A stretch of DNA of 64,000 nt, taken from positions 62,001 to 126,000 of the forward strand of contig RAYR01000011.1 in assembly GCA_003612405.1 (NCBI GenBank). The letters are read 5' to 3'. A model generated the notes under the pieces. It was not told the DNA's origin. It saw only the letters and a program-made list of their open reading frames with translations, and made no database searches. Position numbers and translations under genes: made by a program. Every line of letters starts with the position of its first letter. Position 1 is the stretch's first letter. The DNA comes from a bacterium 0.1xD8-71. Its GTDB lineage: Bacteria > Bacillota > Clostridia > Lachnospirales > Lachnospiraceae. Of this stretch, positions 37,137-46,703 are shown in pieces.

Positions 37137-38678
37137 TTATTGTTTCTCTTCATATGTCTTAAAGAAAATATCCCGTTCTACCACATAAATATCATGTTTG
37201 TCATCGCACCGCACGGCCAGATAATCCCCTGGTTTTCCCAGCATATATTTCTCCTCGTCCCAGGCGGTAAATACTTTGACTCTATTAGTCAACTTCTTGG
37301 CATGAATATGGGTGCCGCCGGTAGCAATACAGATCTTTGCATGGTCGATCAGTTTCATAACCTCTCCCGTGGAGCGGTTATGAATCGTCGGCTCATACAC
37401 AAGGTCACATTGCTTATGATCCTCACACTCATAGTAAGGTTTCTGTGTCGCCTCATAAGACTTCACAAAACGCTCCCTGCGATTCGGATACACTTCCCCT
37501 TTGATTCCAACCATAATAATGAGGTTCTCTTCCACCACCATATCCACATCACCCTCCAGTGTCCGGATGGTGATTGGCGTACCTATGGGCAGCACTTCCG
37601 TGGCCTCCACATATCCCAGCGGAATAGCCTTTTTCACATAAGGACGCATATCTGTAAGATCTATATCATACTCTTTTGCATAAATAACCTGGCAGTGATC
37701 AAAATAATCGTTGAGACGCTCGCTGAAGAAAGCTTCTGAATGTAATGTCGGATAAGCCCCCTCATACAGCGGCATGCTGATAAAGCCGCCGGCCTTTTCC
37801 CGGTGTCCGCCGCCGGACCCTACTCCCTCCGCCAGAAAAGCCGCCAGTTCGTTGGCCTGTACCTCTTTCACGCAGCTTCGCACGGAGAATTTATAGCCAT
37901 CTTTTGTCTCATTATAGACCACACAACAGTAAACTTCCGCCACCTGAATCAGGAAATCACTGATCAGTCCCAGAATATTGGGGTCACAGGGTTTCGATTT
38001 GATAATCGCATAATTATAGTCATCATTATAAATATGCCGGATCATAGCCACCCCGGCTACTTCCAGTTCCTGCAATGAAAGGTTGGAATTGCGAAACAGT
38101 GTAATCAGCGTCTTATCTGAGGGAACCGCCTCCCGCATATCCATATCCAGAGGATTAAAAATCTCGGCAAACTGATTCGTGTCCGTAAACAATCCATAAT
38201 ATAAGGCCGTACCAAGGTTCACATCCTTTATCTCATATCCGGCTCCACATAAAAGCTGCCACACCAGGGTGGAACAACTTCCCAAATGTGGATTAATCTC
38301 ACTTTTTTCTACCAGAGGAGCCTCTATCTGATGATGGTCGATCACGGCCACCTCCTCGGCTTGCAACTTTGTCACATTGCCGGCACCATACTGGCAATCC
38401 ACTGTGATCAGAAGTCCCTGCACCTTCCCTTCCGGTTCCCTGCTCAGAAATGTGGATGTATCCTTTATGTGGGCAACCGGAATCTGTAAATGCTCCAGCA
38501 TCAGCAACAGATTGGATTTCTGGATCTTATTCCTCCCACAATAGATAAGCCGCACCTTCCTGCCCATATCCTGAAAATACCGATACAATGCATATCCTGA
38601 TGCCAGTGTATCCGCATCAGGATTGTCATGACACTGGATAGTTACCGGATCATACCCTTGTAATTCTGCTAATTTCAT
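37137..38678 (-). CDS. DHH-family phosphoesterase
   Basis: A 513-residue DHH/DHHA1 protein. The N-terminal DHH domain has HDNPDADTLASG (about residue 18) and the namesake DHHQIEAP (about 112). The DHHA1 domain has GSGGGHREKAGGF (about 280). A C-terminal domain follows that I do not recognise. Relatives cleave short RNAs or cyclic dinucleotides (NrnA, GdpP); substrate is not known here. GGAG lies 6 bases before the ATG at 38678; ATGs further upstream have poor sites. It lies 50 bases before the TIR gene on the same strand. Confidence 0.85.
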   Translation of the reverse strand: MKLAELQGYDPVTIQCHDNPDADTLASGYALYRYFQDMGRKVRLIYCGRNKIQKSNLLLMLEHLQIPVAHIKDTSTFLSREPEGKVQGLLITVDCQYGAGNVTKLQAEEVAVIDHHQIEAPLVEKSEINPHLGSCSTLVWQLLCGAGYEIKDVNLGTALYYGLFTDTNQFAEIFNPLDMDMREAVPSDKTLITLFRNSNLSLQELEVAGVAMIRHIYNDDYNYAIIKSKPCDPNILGLISDFLIQVAEVYCCVVYNETKDGYKFSVRSCVKEVQANELAAFLAEGVGSGGGHREKAGGFISMPLYEGAYPTLHSEAFFSERLNDYFDHCQVIYAKEYDIDLTDMRPYVKKAIPLGYVEATEVLPIGTPITIRTLEGDVDMVVEENLIIMVGIKGEVYPNRRERFVKSYEATQKPYYECEDHKQCDLVYEPTIHNRSTGEVMKLIDHAKICIATGGTHIHAKKLTNRVKVFTAWDEEKYMLGKPGDYLAVRCDDKHDIYVVERDIFFKTYEEKQ

Positions 38679-38838
38679 ATGCAACTCCATTCCCCTGTTC
38701 ATCAAACACAATCTTTTTCACACAGTTTTCTTATATTTCTCATGTATATGTTGTTATTTCTTTCATATCATTTGTCACTTCATGCATTATTTACTATTTT
38801 TCGTTAATACTTACAATAAAACTATTGGAGGAAATATC

Positions 38839-39087
38839 ATGAAACAAGCTCATTCCGCATCCCAATACTCTTTCGAGTATACAGAACTGGGATACAACAT
38901 CGCCTATTACAGAAAACACAGAAATCTGACGCAGGAACAACTTGCAGAAATGGTGGATATCAGCCGCCAGCATCTGGGCGCCATCGAAGCTCCAAACATC
39001 ATCCGCCCGCTCTCATTAGATTTACTTTTTGCCATCGCCAACGCATTAAACGTAGAACCCTACAAACTATTTCTCTTTAATCGATAA
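38839..39087 (+). CDS. Small XRE-family helix-turn-helix regulator
   Basis: An 82-residue DNA-binding protein with one HTH (about 22-75: LGYNIAYYRKHRNLTQEQLAEMVDIS). There is no effector domain. TTGGAGG lies 7 bases before the ATG at 38839. It is divergent from the DHH gene and followed by its own terminator, so target genes are not obvious. Confidence 0.9.
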   Translation: MKQAHSASQYSFEYTELGYNIAYYRKHRNLTQEQLAEMVDISRQHLGAIEAPNIIRPLSLDLLFAIANALNVEPYKLFLFNR

Positions 39088-39102
39088 TACACTTCACAGT
39101 AC

Positions 39103-39140
39103 AGTATGCGGTTTGTTTACAACCTTCCGCGTACTTTTTT
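39103..39140 (+). terminator. Terminator of the XRE gene
   Basis: AGTA-t-GCGG pairs with CCGC-g-TACT, followed by TTTTTT. Confidence 0.8.
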
Positions 39141-39207
39141 CTGTTTCTACGCACCTCTCTCCTATTTATATCACATCAGCGTCATAAATGCAAGCAGGAT
39201 TTCTCCG

Positions 39208-40290
39208 TCAATCCATAGAATTTTTCCGCGCAAAAATCTCCCTCAACGACTCTGTATAGGGCTCTCTTGCAATACCGTACTCCGTTACGATACCGGCAAT
39301 CAGATCATGGTCTGTCACATCAAAGGCGGGATTAAACACCTTAACCCCTTCCGGTGCCATGGGTTTTTCATACCACATCTGTGTTACCTCATGGGCCGGA
39401 CGCTGCTCAATAATGATTTCCTCTCCTGTGGGTGTATTCATGTCAATGGTAGATGTAGGCGCACAGATATAGACCGGTACATGATAACGCTTCGCCACCG
39501 CTGCCACCACCGAAGTCCCAATCTTATTGGCCGTATCTCCGTTGGCCGCCACCCTGTCGCAGCCTACAAACACAGCGTTAATCCACCCATTACGCATAAC
39601 CGTTGCAGACATATTGTCACACAGCAGGGTTACATCCACCCCGGAAGCATAGAGTTCGTAGGCCGTTAACCTGGCTCCCTGCAAAAGAGGTCTTGTCTCA
39701 TCCGCAAAGACGCGGAAATGATACCCCCGCTCCTGTCCTAAGTAAATGGGGGCTGTGGCAGTTCCATATTTACAGGTTGCAAGCTGACCCGCATTACAGT
39801 GTGTCAGAATACCGTCTCCCGGCTTAACCAGGGTCAGGCCATATTCACCGATAGCCTTACAGACCTGAATGTCTTCCTCTTTCATGGCTACAGACTCTGC
39901 CCGCAAAAGCTCCTTAATCTCTTCCACCGGCTTTTCCCGGTTGTCTGTACACACCCTCTCCATACGGTTCAATGCCCAGGACAAATTAACCGCTGTGGGC
40001 CGCGACGAATTAAGATACTCCTTCTGCTTGCGGAATTCCTCATAAAACGCCTCATAATCTTGTGTCTGAATCTGCTTTGCCAGCAGATAAATACCAAAAG
40101 CTGCCGCCACCCCGATAGCCGGTGCGCCACGCACCTTAAGCAGATAAATTGCCTCCCAGATTTCCTGTCCCGTATGTAGACTGATCAGCTTCGTCTCTCC
40201 CGGGAGCTTCGTCTGGTCTATGATCACCAGCGCACTGTCTTCATCATCCAGCGCTACTGTCTCGTACTCCATAATACTCTTTTCACTCAT
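39208..40290 (-). CDS. mtnA: S-methyl-5-thioribose-1-phosphate isomerase
   Basis: A 360-residue enzyme of the eIF2B-related family converting methylthioribose-1-phosphate to methylthioribulose-1-phosphate in methionine salvage. Motifs: VRGAPAIGV (about residue 53), catalytic Cys in [10 protein letters not shown] (about 164) and Asp in [11 protein letters not shown] (about 244), then NKIGT. No other mtn gene is adjacent. The enzyme may instead serve a dihydroxyacetone-phosphate shunt for 5'-deoxyadenosine, as in some bacteria. GGAGAG precedes the ATG. Confidence 0.93.
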   Translation of the reverse strand: MSEKSIMEYETVALDDEDSALVIIDQTKLPGETKLISLHTGQEIWEAIYLLKVRGAPAIGVAAAFGIYLLAKQIQTQDYEAFYEEFRKQKEYLNSSRPTAVNLSWALNRMERVCTDNREKPVEEIKELLRAESVAMKEEDIQVCKAIGEYGLTLVKPGDGILTHCNAGQLATCKYGTATAPIYLGQERGYHFRVFADETRPLLQGARLTAYELYASGVDVTLLCDNMSATVMRNGWINAVFVGCDRVAANGDTANKIGTSVVAAVAKRYHVPVYICAPTSTIDMNTPTGEEIIIEQRPAHEVTQMWYEKPMAPEGVKVFNPAFDVTDHDLIAGIVTEYGIAREPYTESLREIFARKNSMD

Positions 40291-40328
40291 AATCTCTCCA
40301 TTCCGGAGCGTTTACACGCCCTGACATC

Positions 40329-40583
40329 TTATTCCCGATCGGGTCTTCCCGCGTTCATATCTGTATACATATCCAAAAGTCCCACTGTTTCCGAGGCCGG
40401 CCTGCCATACATATGACAACAGGCATGAGAAACCTCCTTTTCCTTCTCTTCTTCCTCGTCAAAGGTAACACTCATACGGTACACACCCTGCATGGACTCC
40501 TGATCCAGATGCCGCATGACCTCTTCAATCATTTCTTTCTCGTTTTGTCCTGCGTCAGCCATTTTCTCCTTATTTTCACCCAT
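40329..40583 (-). CDS. Short unknown protein
   Basis: An 84-residue acidic protein (EEEEKEKEV near the middle, CCHMYGR near residue 55). No family recognised. The ATG at 40583 has GAGG 8 bases upstream; a longer frame overlaps the next gene. It lies between mtnA and the 540-residue membrane protein and may share their transcript. Confidence 0.55.
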   Translation of the reverse strand: MGENKEKMADAGQNEKEMIEEVMRHLDQESMQGVYRMSVTFDEEEEKEKEVSHACCHMYGRPASETVGLLDMYTDMNAGRPDRE

Positions 40584-40651
40584 AACGCAATCCTCGTTTC
40601 TGTCTTTATCAGGCTTTGCCTCTACAACAAATTTGACATGTCTTTCAATCC

Positions 40652-42274
40652 TTACGGCAGCAAATCCCACAGACTGCCATATTCCTCATCCACTCTGTCA
40701 AAGATTCTTTCCCAGTCATCCTCCGTCATCTCCAAAAGGGCTCTCCTGGCCTCGACAGAACGCTTGATATTCCCGCGAAGAGGCTCCACCGTAATGTCTC
40801 CTGTCACCTTGAACAACTCCTCTCCATCCATCTCCACCGAGAGATTATTCAGATCCATCTCATAACTTTGCCCCTGCCTGATATCGTCGAATTTTCCATC
40901 TGCAAGAAACTTATAGACCCCCCATTCATCTTTCATGGACAAATCCATCTGAAATTCATCATATTTGGTATCAAAGCAAACCGTATACTTCAAATCCACC
41001 TCTTCCTCAAATGCGATGCATTTCATATCCATTTCCATATCATAGGTATCCCCGCCCGATGACAATTCTTGATCTATCTGCCAGATAAGCTCTATTTCAT
41101 CATCATCCTCATTACGAAACACAAGTTGACCGCGTATCAGATCAATACTCCGCTTCTTTCCGAGGAAAAGCAGCTCTCCCTCCATTTCTACCTGATTATC
41201 CATAAAACTGACCGGATCTTCAAAAACAATTTTTCTGATGGTACCTGCTCCATCTATATCAAATAAAAGACTGATATCATCCCCTATACTGACCAGCTGT
41301 AAATAGGAAAGCACTTCATATACATCCTCTCCCATTATCTCCTCATAGCTCTTCAACAGATCTCTGAGCAGATAACTGACTTCCCGCCCATCAAAAGTCA
41401 CCCGGTATTTCCCCGATCCGGCCTTTTCTATCTCTGCTTCCTGCAGGCAAGTCTCCAGATGACTGGAATGACGACTCAGGTACTCTCTGATATCCTGCCA
41501 GCTGTGCAGATCCCCGAAATATATGGGCTCCGCAAATAAATCTATAGAATAATCTTCGTCCAGCTCCCCAAACAACCAAGGATCCGCCCACATAGATCTG
41601 TTAAACTGCTCTGCCACATCCTCAGTCTCAATATACATATCCTCTATAAACAGCTCCGGAATCGAGAAACATACGACATCCTCATCCCCATAGAAATTAA
41701 AATGACCAAATTCGTAATTCATAATACTGAAGCTGGTGGCTACATCCATCTCCTTGCGGTGCATATCCTTATAATAATCCATGTCCACACCCAGCGTCAT
41801 CTGCCCAAAATCATAGGTATCCGTTGTAAAATTCAGTCTTGCATCAATATGACTGCCATCCTCCACGGTCCTTCTTGCAATCTCATCCGCCCCCAGTTTC
41901 TTTGCCAGTGGATTGCGCATCTGTGCCCATTCCTGATCCATGTTCTCAAACCCTTTTCTGATCTTATAGGCCGCAGAACTGATATGGGAAAACCATCCGA
42001 TGCCCACACAGAGCAGGATGAAAACAAACAGTACTCCCAGAGCGATAAAGATTCCCTTTTTGTGACTTTTCCGAGGCGGCAGATAGGGCTGTACCGGCGG
42101 TCCGAAAGAACTGACCTGTTCCGTCATACTCTGTCCCTGGTGCTCCTGTCCTCCATAGATTGTATTCTGTATATCATACGGATTACTTACCTGCGGCAGA
42201 CTTTTTTTACCATAAGTATTATCCCATTGAGGTTCTTTTGCCATTTCATTTCGATTCCTTCCTGTTTCGTCCAT
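40652..42274 (-). CDS. Single-pass membrane protein with large unknown ectodomain
   Basis: A 540-residue protein. The N-terminal 75 residues are polar and proline-rich (PPVQPYLPPRK), then one helix (about 78-100, GIFIALGVLFVFILLCVGIGW), then an acidic beta-rich extracytoplasmic part (about 430 residues). The C-terminal part repeats a pattern of alternating strands (MEMDMKC, KYTVCFDTK, FLADGKFD). No catalytic motif seen. GGAGGGG precedes the ATG at 42274. Function not assignable. Confidence 0.72.
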   Translation of the reverse strand: MDETGRNRNEMAKEPQWDNTYGKKSLPQVSNPYDIQNTIYGGQEHQGQSMTEQVSSFGPPVQPYLPPRKSHKKGIFIALGVLFVFILLCVGIGWFSHISSAAYKIRKGFENMDQEWAQMRNPLAKKLGADEIARRTVEDGSHIDARLNFTTDTYDFGQMTLGVDMDYYKDMHRKEMDVATSFSIMNYEFGHFNFYGDEDVVCFSIPELFIEDMYIETEDVAEQFNRSMWADPWLFGELDEDYSIDLFAEPIYFGDLHSWQDIREYLSRHSSHLETCLQEAEIEKAGSGKYRVTFDGREVSYLLRDLLKSYEEIMGEDVYEVLSYLQLVSIGDDISLLFDIDGAGTIRKIVFEDPVSFMDNQVEMEGELLFLGKKRSIDLIRGQLVFRNEDDDEIELIWQIDQELSSGGDTYDMEMDMKCIAFEEEVDLKYTVCFDTKYDEFQMDLSMKDEWGVYKFLADGKFDDIRQGQSYEMDLNNLSVEMDGEELFKVTGDITVEPLRGNIKRSVEARRALLEMTEDDWERIFDRVDEEYGSLWDLLP

Positions 42275-42365
42275 AGCCCCTCCATTTCTTCTTGCCTTCC
42301 ACACACCCTGTTTATATTTCTTTCATAGTAACATATTCCACGCAAAAACGGAATGGCAAAACATA

Positions 42366-42408
42366 AAATAACGGAGCCTCCGCACAAATGATTCTCAAAT
42401 CATTCGTG
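42366..42408 (-). terminator. Candidate terminator after etfA
   Basis: CAC-a-AATGATT pairs with AATCATT-c-GTG (42383-42408), followed by CGGAGGCTCCG and TTATTTT on the minus strand. It lies just past the repeat that follows etfA. Confidence 0.5.
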
Positions 42409-42430
42409 AGAAGACTCCGCAATCATTCTA

Positions 42431-42530
42431 TTTATCCGAGTCCGCGAAGCGGATCTCGTAAGGTTCATTCCTCCGCTTATCCGAGGCCGCGAAGCGGATC
42501 TCGCAAAGTTATTTGCGTAGCAAATTACTT
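42431..42530. repeat. Dispersed triloop-hairpin repeat, copy 3
   Basis: Two direct units with TTATCCGAG-t/g-CCGC-GAA-GCGG-at-CTCG, each a two-step stem around a GAA triloop. They are followed by AAGTtATTTGC-GTA-GCAAATtACTT, a triloop hairpin corresponding in position to AATTCC-GCA-GGAATT of copy 1 but with a different, compensated stem. It abuts the etfA stop and would be in its mRNA 3' end. Confidence 0.8.
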
Positions 42531-42533
42531 TTG

Positions 42534-43580
42534 TTATTTAGCCGCCGCGATCTCAGCTTTCAATGCCTCTGTCAGCTTAGGAACAATCTTATTCAGATCG
42601 CCTACTACGCCGTAGTCAGCCACATCGAAAATCGGTGCATCCGCATCTTTGTTGATTGCAACGATGATGTCGGACTCTTCCATACCAGCCACATGCTGAA
42701 TCGCACCGGAAATACCGATTGCAAAATATACATTAGGACGAACTGTCTTTCCGGTCTGTCCAACCTGAAGATCCTTGGGCTTCCAGCCGGAATCTACCAC
42801 TGCACGGGAACAGCTTACAGTACCGCCAAGTACCTCTGCCAGATCCTCAAGAATCTTGAAGTTCTCCGGACTTCCCACGCCACGGCCGCCGGATACCAGA
42901 ATCTTAGCGTCCATGATATCTACTGTCTCTGCCACAGACTTCACAATGTCAAGAATCTCCACATACTTGTTGTCCGGTGTAAATCCAGGATTGAATTCCT
43001 CAACAACAGCCTTAGCGCCCTTGATGGGAGTAATCTTCTGCATAACACCTGCACGTACCGTAGCCATCTGCGGACGGTTATAAGGACATGCAATGGTAGC
43101 GATGGTGTTACCACCGAAAGCGGGACGAGTCATCAGAAGCTGGTTATGTAACTGCTCCTGTCCCGGCACCGCCTGTAACGGGAAATCACCAATCTCCAGA
43201 ACGGTACAGTCTGCTGTCAGACCGGTAGCCACTCTTGCAGATACTCTCGGGCCCAGATCTCTGCCGATAGCAGTAGCACCTACCAGCATGATCTCAGGCT
43301 TATACTGATTGATCACGGAAGCAAGCGCATGTGCATAAGGCTCTGTTCTGTAATCTTTCAGTTCAGGATCATCCACCACGATAACCTTGTCTGCACCATA
43401 CTCAGCAAGCTGGTCTGCAAGCCCCTTAATGCCGGAACCGATCAACACAGCCGTAACATCTGTACTTAAATCTTTAGCGAGGTCTTTTGCTTTGCCAAGC
43501 AACTCAAATGCAATACTGCTGATCTCATTATCTACCTGCTGCGCAAAGACATATACACCCTTGTATTCTTCTAAATTCAT
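42534..43580 (-). CDS. etfA: Electron transfer flavoprotein, alpha subunit
   Basis: A 348-residue FAD-binding subunit. The C-terminal FAD domain has GGRGVGSPENF (about residue 230), VGQTGKTVRPNVYFAIGISGAIQH and NKDADAPIF. With EtfB it forms the complex that bifurcates electrons between crotonyl-CoA reduction and ferredoxin in butyrate producers. It is the last gene of the butyryl-CoA operon, 64 bases after etfB. GAGG precedes the ATG. Confidence 0.95.
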   Translation of the reverse strand: MNLEEYKGVYVFAQQVDNEISSIAFELLGKAKDLAKDLSTDVTAVLIGSGIKGLADQLAEYGADKVIVVDDPELKDYRTEPYAHALASVINQYKPEIMLVGATAIGRDLGPRVSARVATGLTADCTVLEIGDFPLQAVPGQEQLHNQLLMTRPAFGGNTIATIACPYNRPQMATVRAGVMQKITPIKGAKAVVEEFNPGFTPDNKYVEILDIVKSVAETVDIMDAKILVSGGRGVGSPENFKILEDLAEVLGGTVSCSRAVVDSGWKPKDLQVGQTGKTVRPNVYFAIGISGAIQHVAGMEESDIIVAINKDADAPIFDVADYGVVGDLNKIVPKLTEALKAEIAAAK

Positions 43581-43644
43581 TTTTTACCTCATTTCTGCGC
43601 ACTCGTTTTACGCGTATTCTATAAGATTCGATCTGGCTGAATTG

Positions 43645-44427
43645 TTAGATGACATGTTTAACTTTCAGCTTGTCAACGATGTAGCTTACGGATTCATCAG
43701 GATCGAGAGTAACCTTCTCGCCGGCACCTTTTCTGACTTTGTCAGAGGCCTTGGCAATCTTTGTCGGTGAACCCTTCAGACCTAAGTTTGCATCATCTAC
43801 ATCCTTTAAGTCTGCTCTGCCCCATACGGTAATCTCCTGCTTATATGCATCGAAGATTCCGCCGGGTGTCATATATCTGGGCTCATTTAACTCAGAAAGA
43901 GCTGTAATCAGGCAGGGCATCTTAGCCTTCACCACATGATATCTGTCCTCATACTGACGTTCCACGACTACGCTGTCACCCTCAATCTTGATATTCTGTG
44001 CATAGGAGATAACCGGAATATCAAGATGCTCGGAAATCTGAGGTCCTACCTGTGCCGTATCACCATCGATAGCCTGACGGCCGGTGATGATCAGATCATA
44101 CTCCAGATTTCTGATTGCGCCTGCCAGTGTGGTGGAAGTCGCCCAGGTATCAGCACCGCCAAGGACTCTGTCTGTCACCAGAACACCCTTGTCCGCGCCC
44201 ATAGCCATAGCCTCACGCAGAACTTCTTCCGCCTTGGGGAGACCCATCGTTACAACTGTTACTTCCGCACCATACTGGTCTTTTAATCTAAGTGCCGCTT
44301 CCAGACCTGCTTTATCATCCGGGTTCATGATCGTAAGCATAGCGCCTCTGTCAAGTGTTCCGTCAGGATTAAACTTAACGCCGCCCTTTGTATCAGGAAC
44401 CTGTTTAATACAAACAACAATTTTCAT
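43645..44427 (-). CDS. etfB: Electron transfer flavoprotein, beta subunit
   Basis: A 260-residue subunit beginning MKIVVCIKQVPDT. The signature VTMGLPKAEEVLREAMAMGAD and ITGRQAIDGDTAQVGPQ are typical; in bifurcating Etf this subunit holds the second FAD. It lies between bcd and etfA, as in clostridial bcd-etfB-etfA operons. GGAGAG precedes the ATG. Confidence 0.95.
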   Translation of the reverse strand: MKIVVCIKQVPDTKGGVKFNPDGTLDRGAMLTIMNPDDKAGLEAALRLKDQYGAEVTVVTMGLPKAEEVLREAMAMGADKGVLVTDRVLGGADTWATSTTLAGAIRNLEYDLIITGRQAIDGDTAQVGPQISEHLDIPVISYAQNIKIEGDSVVVERQYEDRYHVVKAKMPCLITALSELNEPRYMTPGGIFDAYKQEITVWGRADLKDVDDANLGLKGSPTKIAKASDKVRKGAGEKVTLDPDESVSYIVDKLKVKHVI

Positions 44428-44515
44428 TGTATTTCTCTCCTTATATTTTTTATTATTGCGCCGACCCTTCCATGTAAGTAGGCCGGCACTCGAAAATACC
44501 TTGTATTGATTATGC

Positions 44516-45667
44516 CTACTTTAATAATGCCCCGGAGATGACCATTCTCTGTACTTCGCTGGTGCCTTCGTAAATCTCCGTGATCTTGGCATCACGCATC
44601 ATGCGCTCCACATCGTACTCTCTGATGTAGCCGTAACCGCCATGTAACTGTACTGCCTTGGTGGTCACTTCCATTGCAACTTCCGCCGCATATAATTTTG
44701 CCTTGGCAGCTTCTACAGAATAAACCTTCTGCGTTGCCTTCGCCATAGCAGCCTTGTATACCAGAAGCTGTGCAGCCTCTACCTTGGTAGCCATGTCTGC
44801 AAGCTGGAACTGTGTATTCTGGAAAGCACCGATAGCTCTGCCAAACTGTTTTCTCTCTTTCACATACTCGATGGTCGTCTCTAATGCGCCCTCTGCCAGA
44901 CCAAGTGCCTGGGATGCGATACCGATACGGCCGCCATCCAGTGTGTGCATGGCAATGTTAAAGCCCTTACCCTGCTGCCCTAAGAGATTTTCTTTCGGAA
45001 TACGACAGTCCGTGAAGATCAGCTCATAAGTGGATGATCCACGGATACCCATCTTCTTCTCTTTGGTACCGAAAGTAAAGCCGGGGGTACCTTTTTCTAC
45101 GATAAATGCAGAAATCTCTTTCTGAAGTCTGCCGCGTTTCTCAACTGTACCTGTGATTGCGAAGATAACATACACATCAGCCTCTTTACCGTTGGTGATA
45201 AAGCACTTGGAACCATTCAATACCCACTCCTCGCCGTCAAGTACTGCCTTGGTCTGCTGTCCCTGCGCATCTGTACCAGCACCAGGCTCTGTCAGACCGA
45301 AAGCACCAAGCTTCTCACCTTTTGCAAGGGGTACTAAATATTTCTGTTTCTGCTCCTCTGTACCATAGGTCATGATAGGATCACAGCACAGAGAGGTATG
45401 TGCGGAAACGATAACGCCTGTGGTACCGCATACCTTGGAGAGTTCCTCTACACACATAGCATATGTAAGAGGATCACATCCCTGTCCGCCATACTCCTTG
45501 GGAACGGGAATACCAAGAAAACCTAATTTGGCCATCTTTTCAACGGTCTCTCTCGGAAAAACCTCTGTCTCGTCCACTTCCTGGGCAAGAGGTTTTACTT
45601 CTTTTTCAGCGAACTCTTTAAAAAGAGCTCTCGCCATTTCATGTTCTTTGCTTAAAGTAAAATCCAT
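44516..45667 (-). CDS. bcd: Butyryl-CoA dehydrogenase (acyl-CoA dehydrogenase)
   Basis: A 383-residue flavoenzyme reducing crotonyl-CoA to butyryl-CoA, with electrons through EtfAB. Motifs: FGLTEPGAGTDA (about residue 127), CFITNG, and the catalytic Glu in IYEGTSEVQRMVI (about 367). Length is normal for short-chain members. GGAGG precedes the ATG. The 145 bases separating it from hbd contain a strong RNA hairpin. Confidence 0.94.
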   Translation of the reverse strand: MDFTLSKEHEMARALFKEFAEKEVKPLAQEVDETEVFPRETVEKMAKLGFLGIPVPKEYGGQGCDPLTYAMCVEELSKVCGTTGVIVSAHTSLCCDPIMTYGTEEQKQKYLVPLAKGEKLGAFGLTEPGAGTDAQGQQTKAVLDGEEWVLNGSKCFITNGKEADVYVIFAITGTVEKRGRLQKEISAFIVEKGTPGFTFGTKEKKMGIRGSSTYELIFTDCRIPKENLLGQQGKGFNIAMHTLDGGRIGIASQALGLAEGALETTIEYVKERKQFGRAIGAFQNTQFQLADMATKVEAAQLLVYKAAMAKATQKVYSVEAAKAKLYAAEVAMEVTTKAVQLHGGYGYIREYDVERMMRDAKITEIYEGTSEVQRMVISGALLK

Positions 45668-45745
45668 GATTTTTTATTCCTCCATGTTTTATATTGTAGC
45701 CTGCCTTTGTTATGATAAACAGACTCGTTGCAGGTTGCTCCTTCA

Positions 45746-45802
45746 AACAGCACAAAGGAAAGATTTACGCCTGCAAGCAGTCGAAATCTTTCTTTGGCTG
45801 TT
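45746..45802 (-). promoter_or_regulatory. Long stem-loop between hbd and bcd
   Basis: AACAGC/GCTGTT, CAAAG/CTTTG and AAAGATTT/AAATCTTT form a continuous stem of about 19 pairs with one bulge and one mismatch, capped by a CTG/CAG mini-stem. No T-run follows. It begins about 10 bases after the hbd stop, so it would punctuate the transcript rather than end it. Confidence 0.7.
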
Positions 45803-45812
45803 CTCAGTCTGC

Positions 45813-46652
45813 TTATCTCGAATAATCGAAGAATCCTACGCCGGTCTTTCTGCCGAGTTTCTTCTCTTCCACCATCTTCTTCAGAAGCGGCTGAGGAGCA
45901 TACTTCTCATCTTTAGTCTCATTATAGAGAACCTCCATGATAGCAAGGCAGATATCCAGTCCGATCAGATCGCCTAAGTGAAGCGGTCCCATGGGATGGG
46001 ATGCACCGAGCTGCATAGCCACATCAATATCCTCTGCGGAAGCGGTGCCTGCATCAAGCACACCGATTGCTTCGTTGATCATCGGAATCAGGATTCTGTT
46101 TACCACGAAACCGGGTGCTTCTTTTACCTGTACAGGAGTCTTGCCGATCTCTGTTGCAATAGCTGTAATCTTATCTACCATCTCCTGCGGAGTGTTCTCG
46201 CCTCTGATTACTTCCACCAGCTTCATTCTGTCTGCCGGATTAAAAAAGTGCATACCGATCATCGGTCTGTCAAGGCCCTCGCCAATCTTGGTGATGGAAA
46301 GAGAGGATGTGTTAGATGCAAACATGCAGTCTTTCTTCACAATGCCCATCAGCTCTTTGAAGATAGCCTGTTTGATCTCCATTTTCTCAAGAGCCACTTC
46401 TACGATCAGATCACAATCTGTACAGATATTGTTTAAACCTGTGGTGATCTTACCCATAATCTCGTCAGCCTTCTCCTGGGTGATTTTCTCCTTACCTACC
46501 AGGAAGTTCATATTCTTCTGAATCTTCGCCTTGCCGCCTTCTGCGTACTCTTCTTTGATATCGCAAAGGCAGACCTCATAACCGTCTGTCATGGCAAATG
46601 CCTGCGCAATACCGGAACCCATGGTTCCTGCACCGATAATACCTACTTTCAT
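45813..46652 (-). CDS. hbd: 3-hydroxybutyryl-CoA dehydrogenase
   Basis: A 279-residue NAD(P)-dependent enzyme reducing acetoacetyl-CoA to 3-hydroxybutyryl-CoA. The Rossmann motif is GIIGAGTMGSGIA (about residue 4), the catalytic His is in MHFFNPADRM (about 138) and the signature VKEAPGFVVNRIL follows (about 185). Third in the operon. GGAGG precedes the ATG. Confidence 0.95.
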   Translation of the reverse strand: MKVGIIGAGTMGSGIAQAFAMTDGYEVCLCDIKEEYAEGGKAKIQKNMNFLVGKEKITQEKADEIMGKITTGLNNICTDCDLIVEVALEKMEIKQAIFKELMGIVKKDCMFASNTSSLSITKIGEGLDRPMIGMHFFNPADRMKLVEVIRGENTPQEMVDKITAIATEIGKTPVQVKEAPGFVVNRILIPMINEAIGVLDAGTASAEDIDVAMQLGASHPMGPLHLGDLIGLDICLAIMEVLYNETKDEKYAPQPLLKKMVEEKKLGRKTGVGFFDYSR

Positions 46653-46703
46653 CGTGATTCCTCCTTACAATGTTGTTAATTGAATAGCTGGTTCTTACAG
46701 AAC

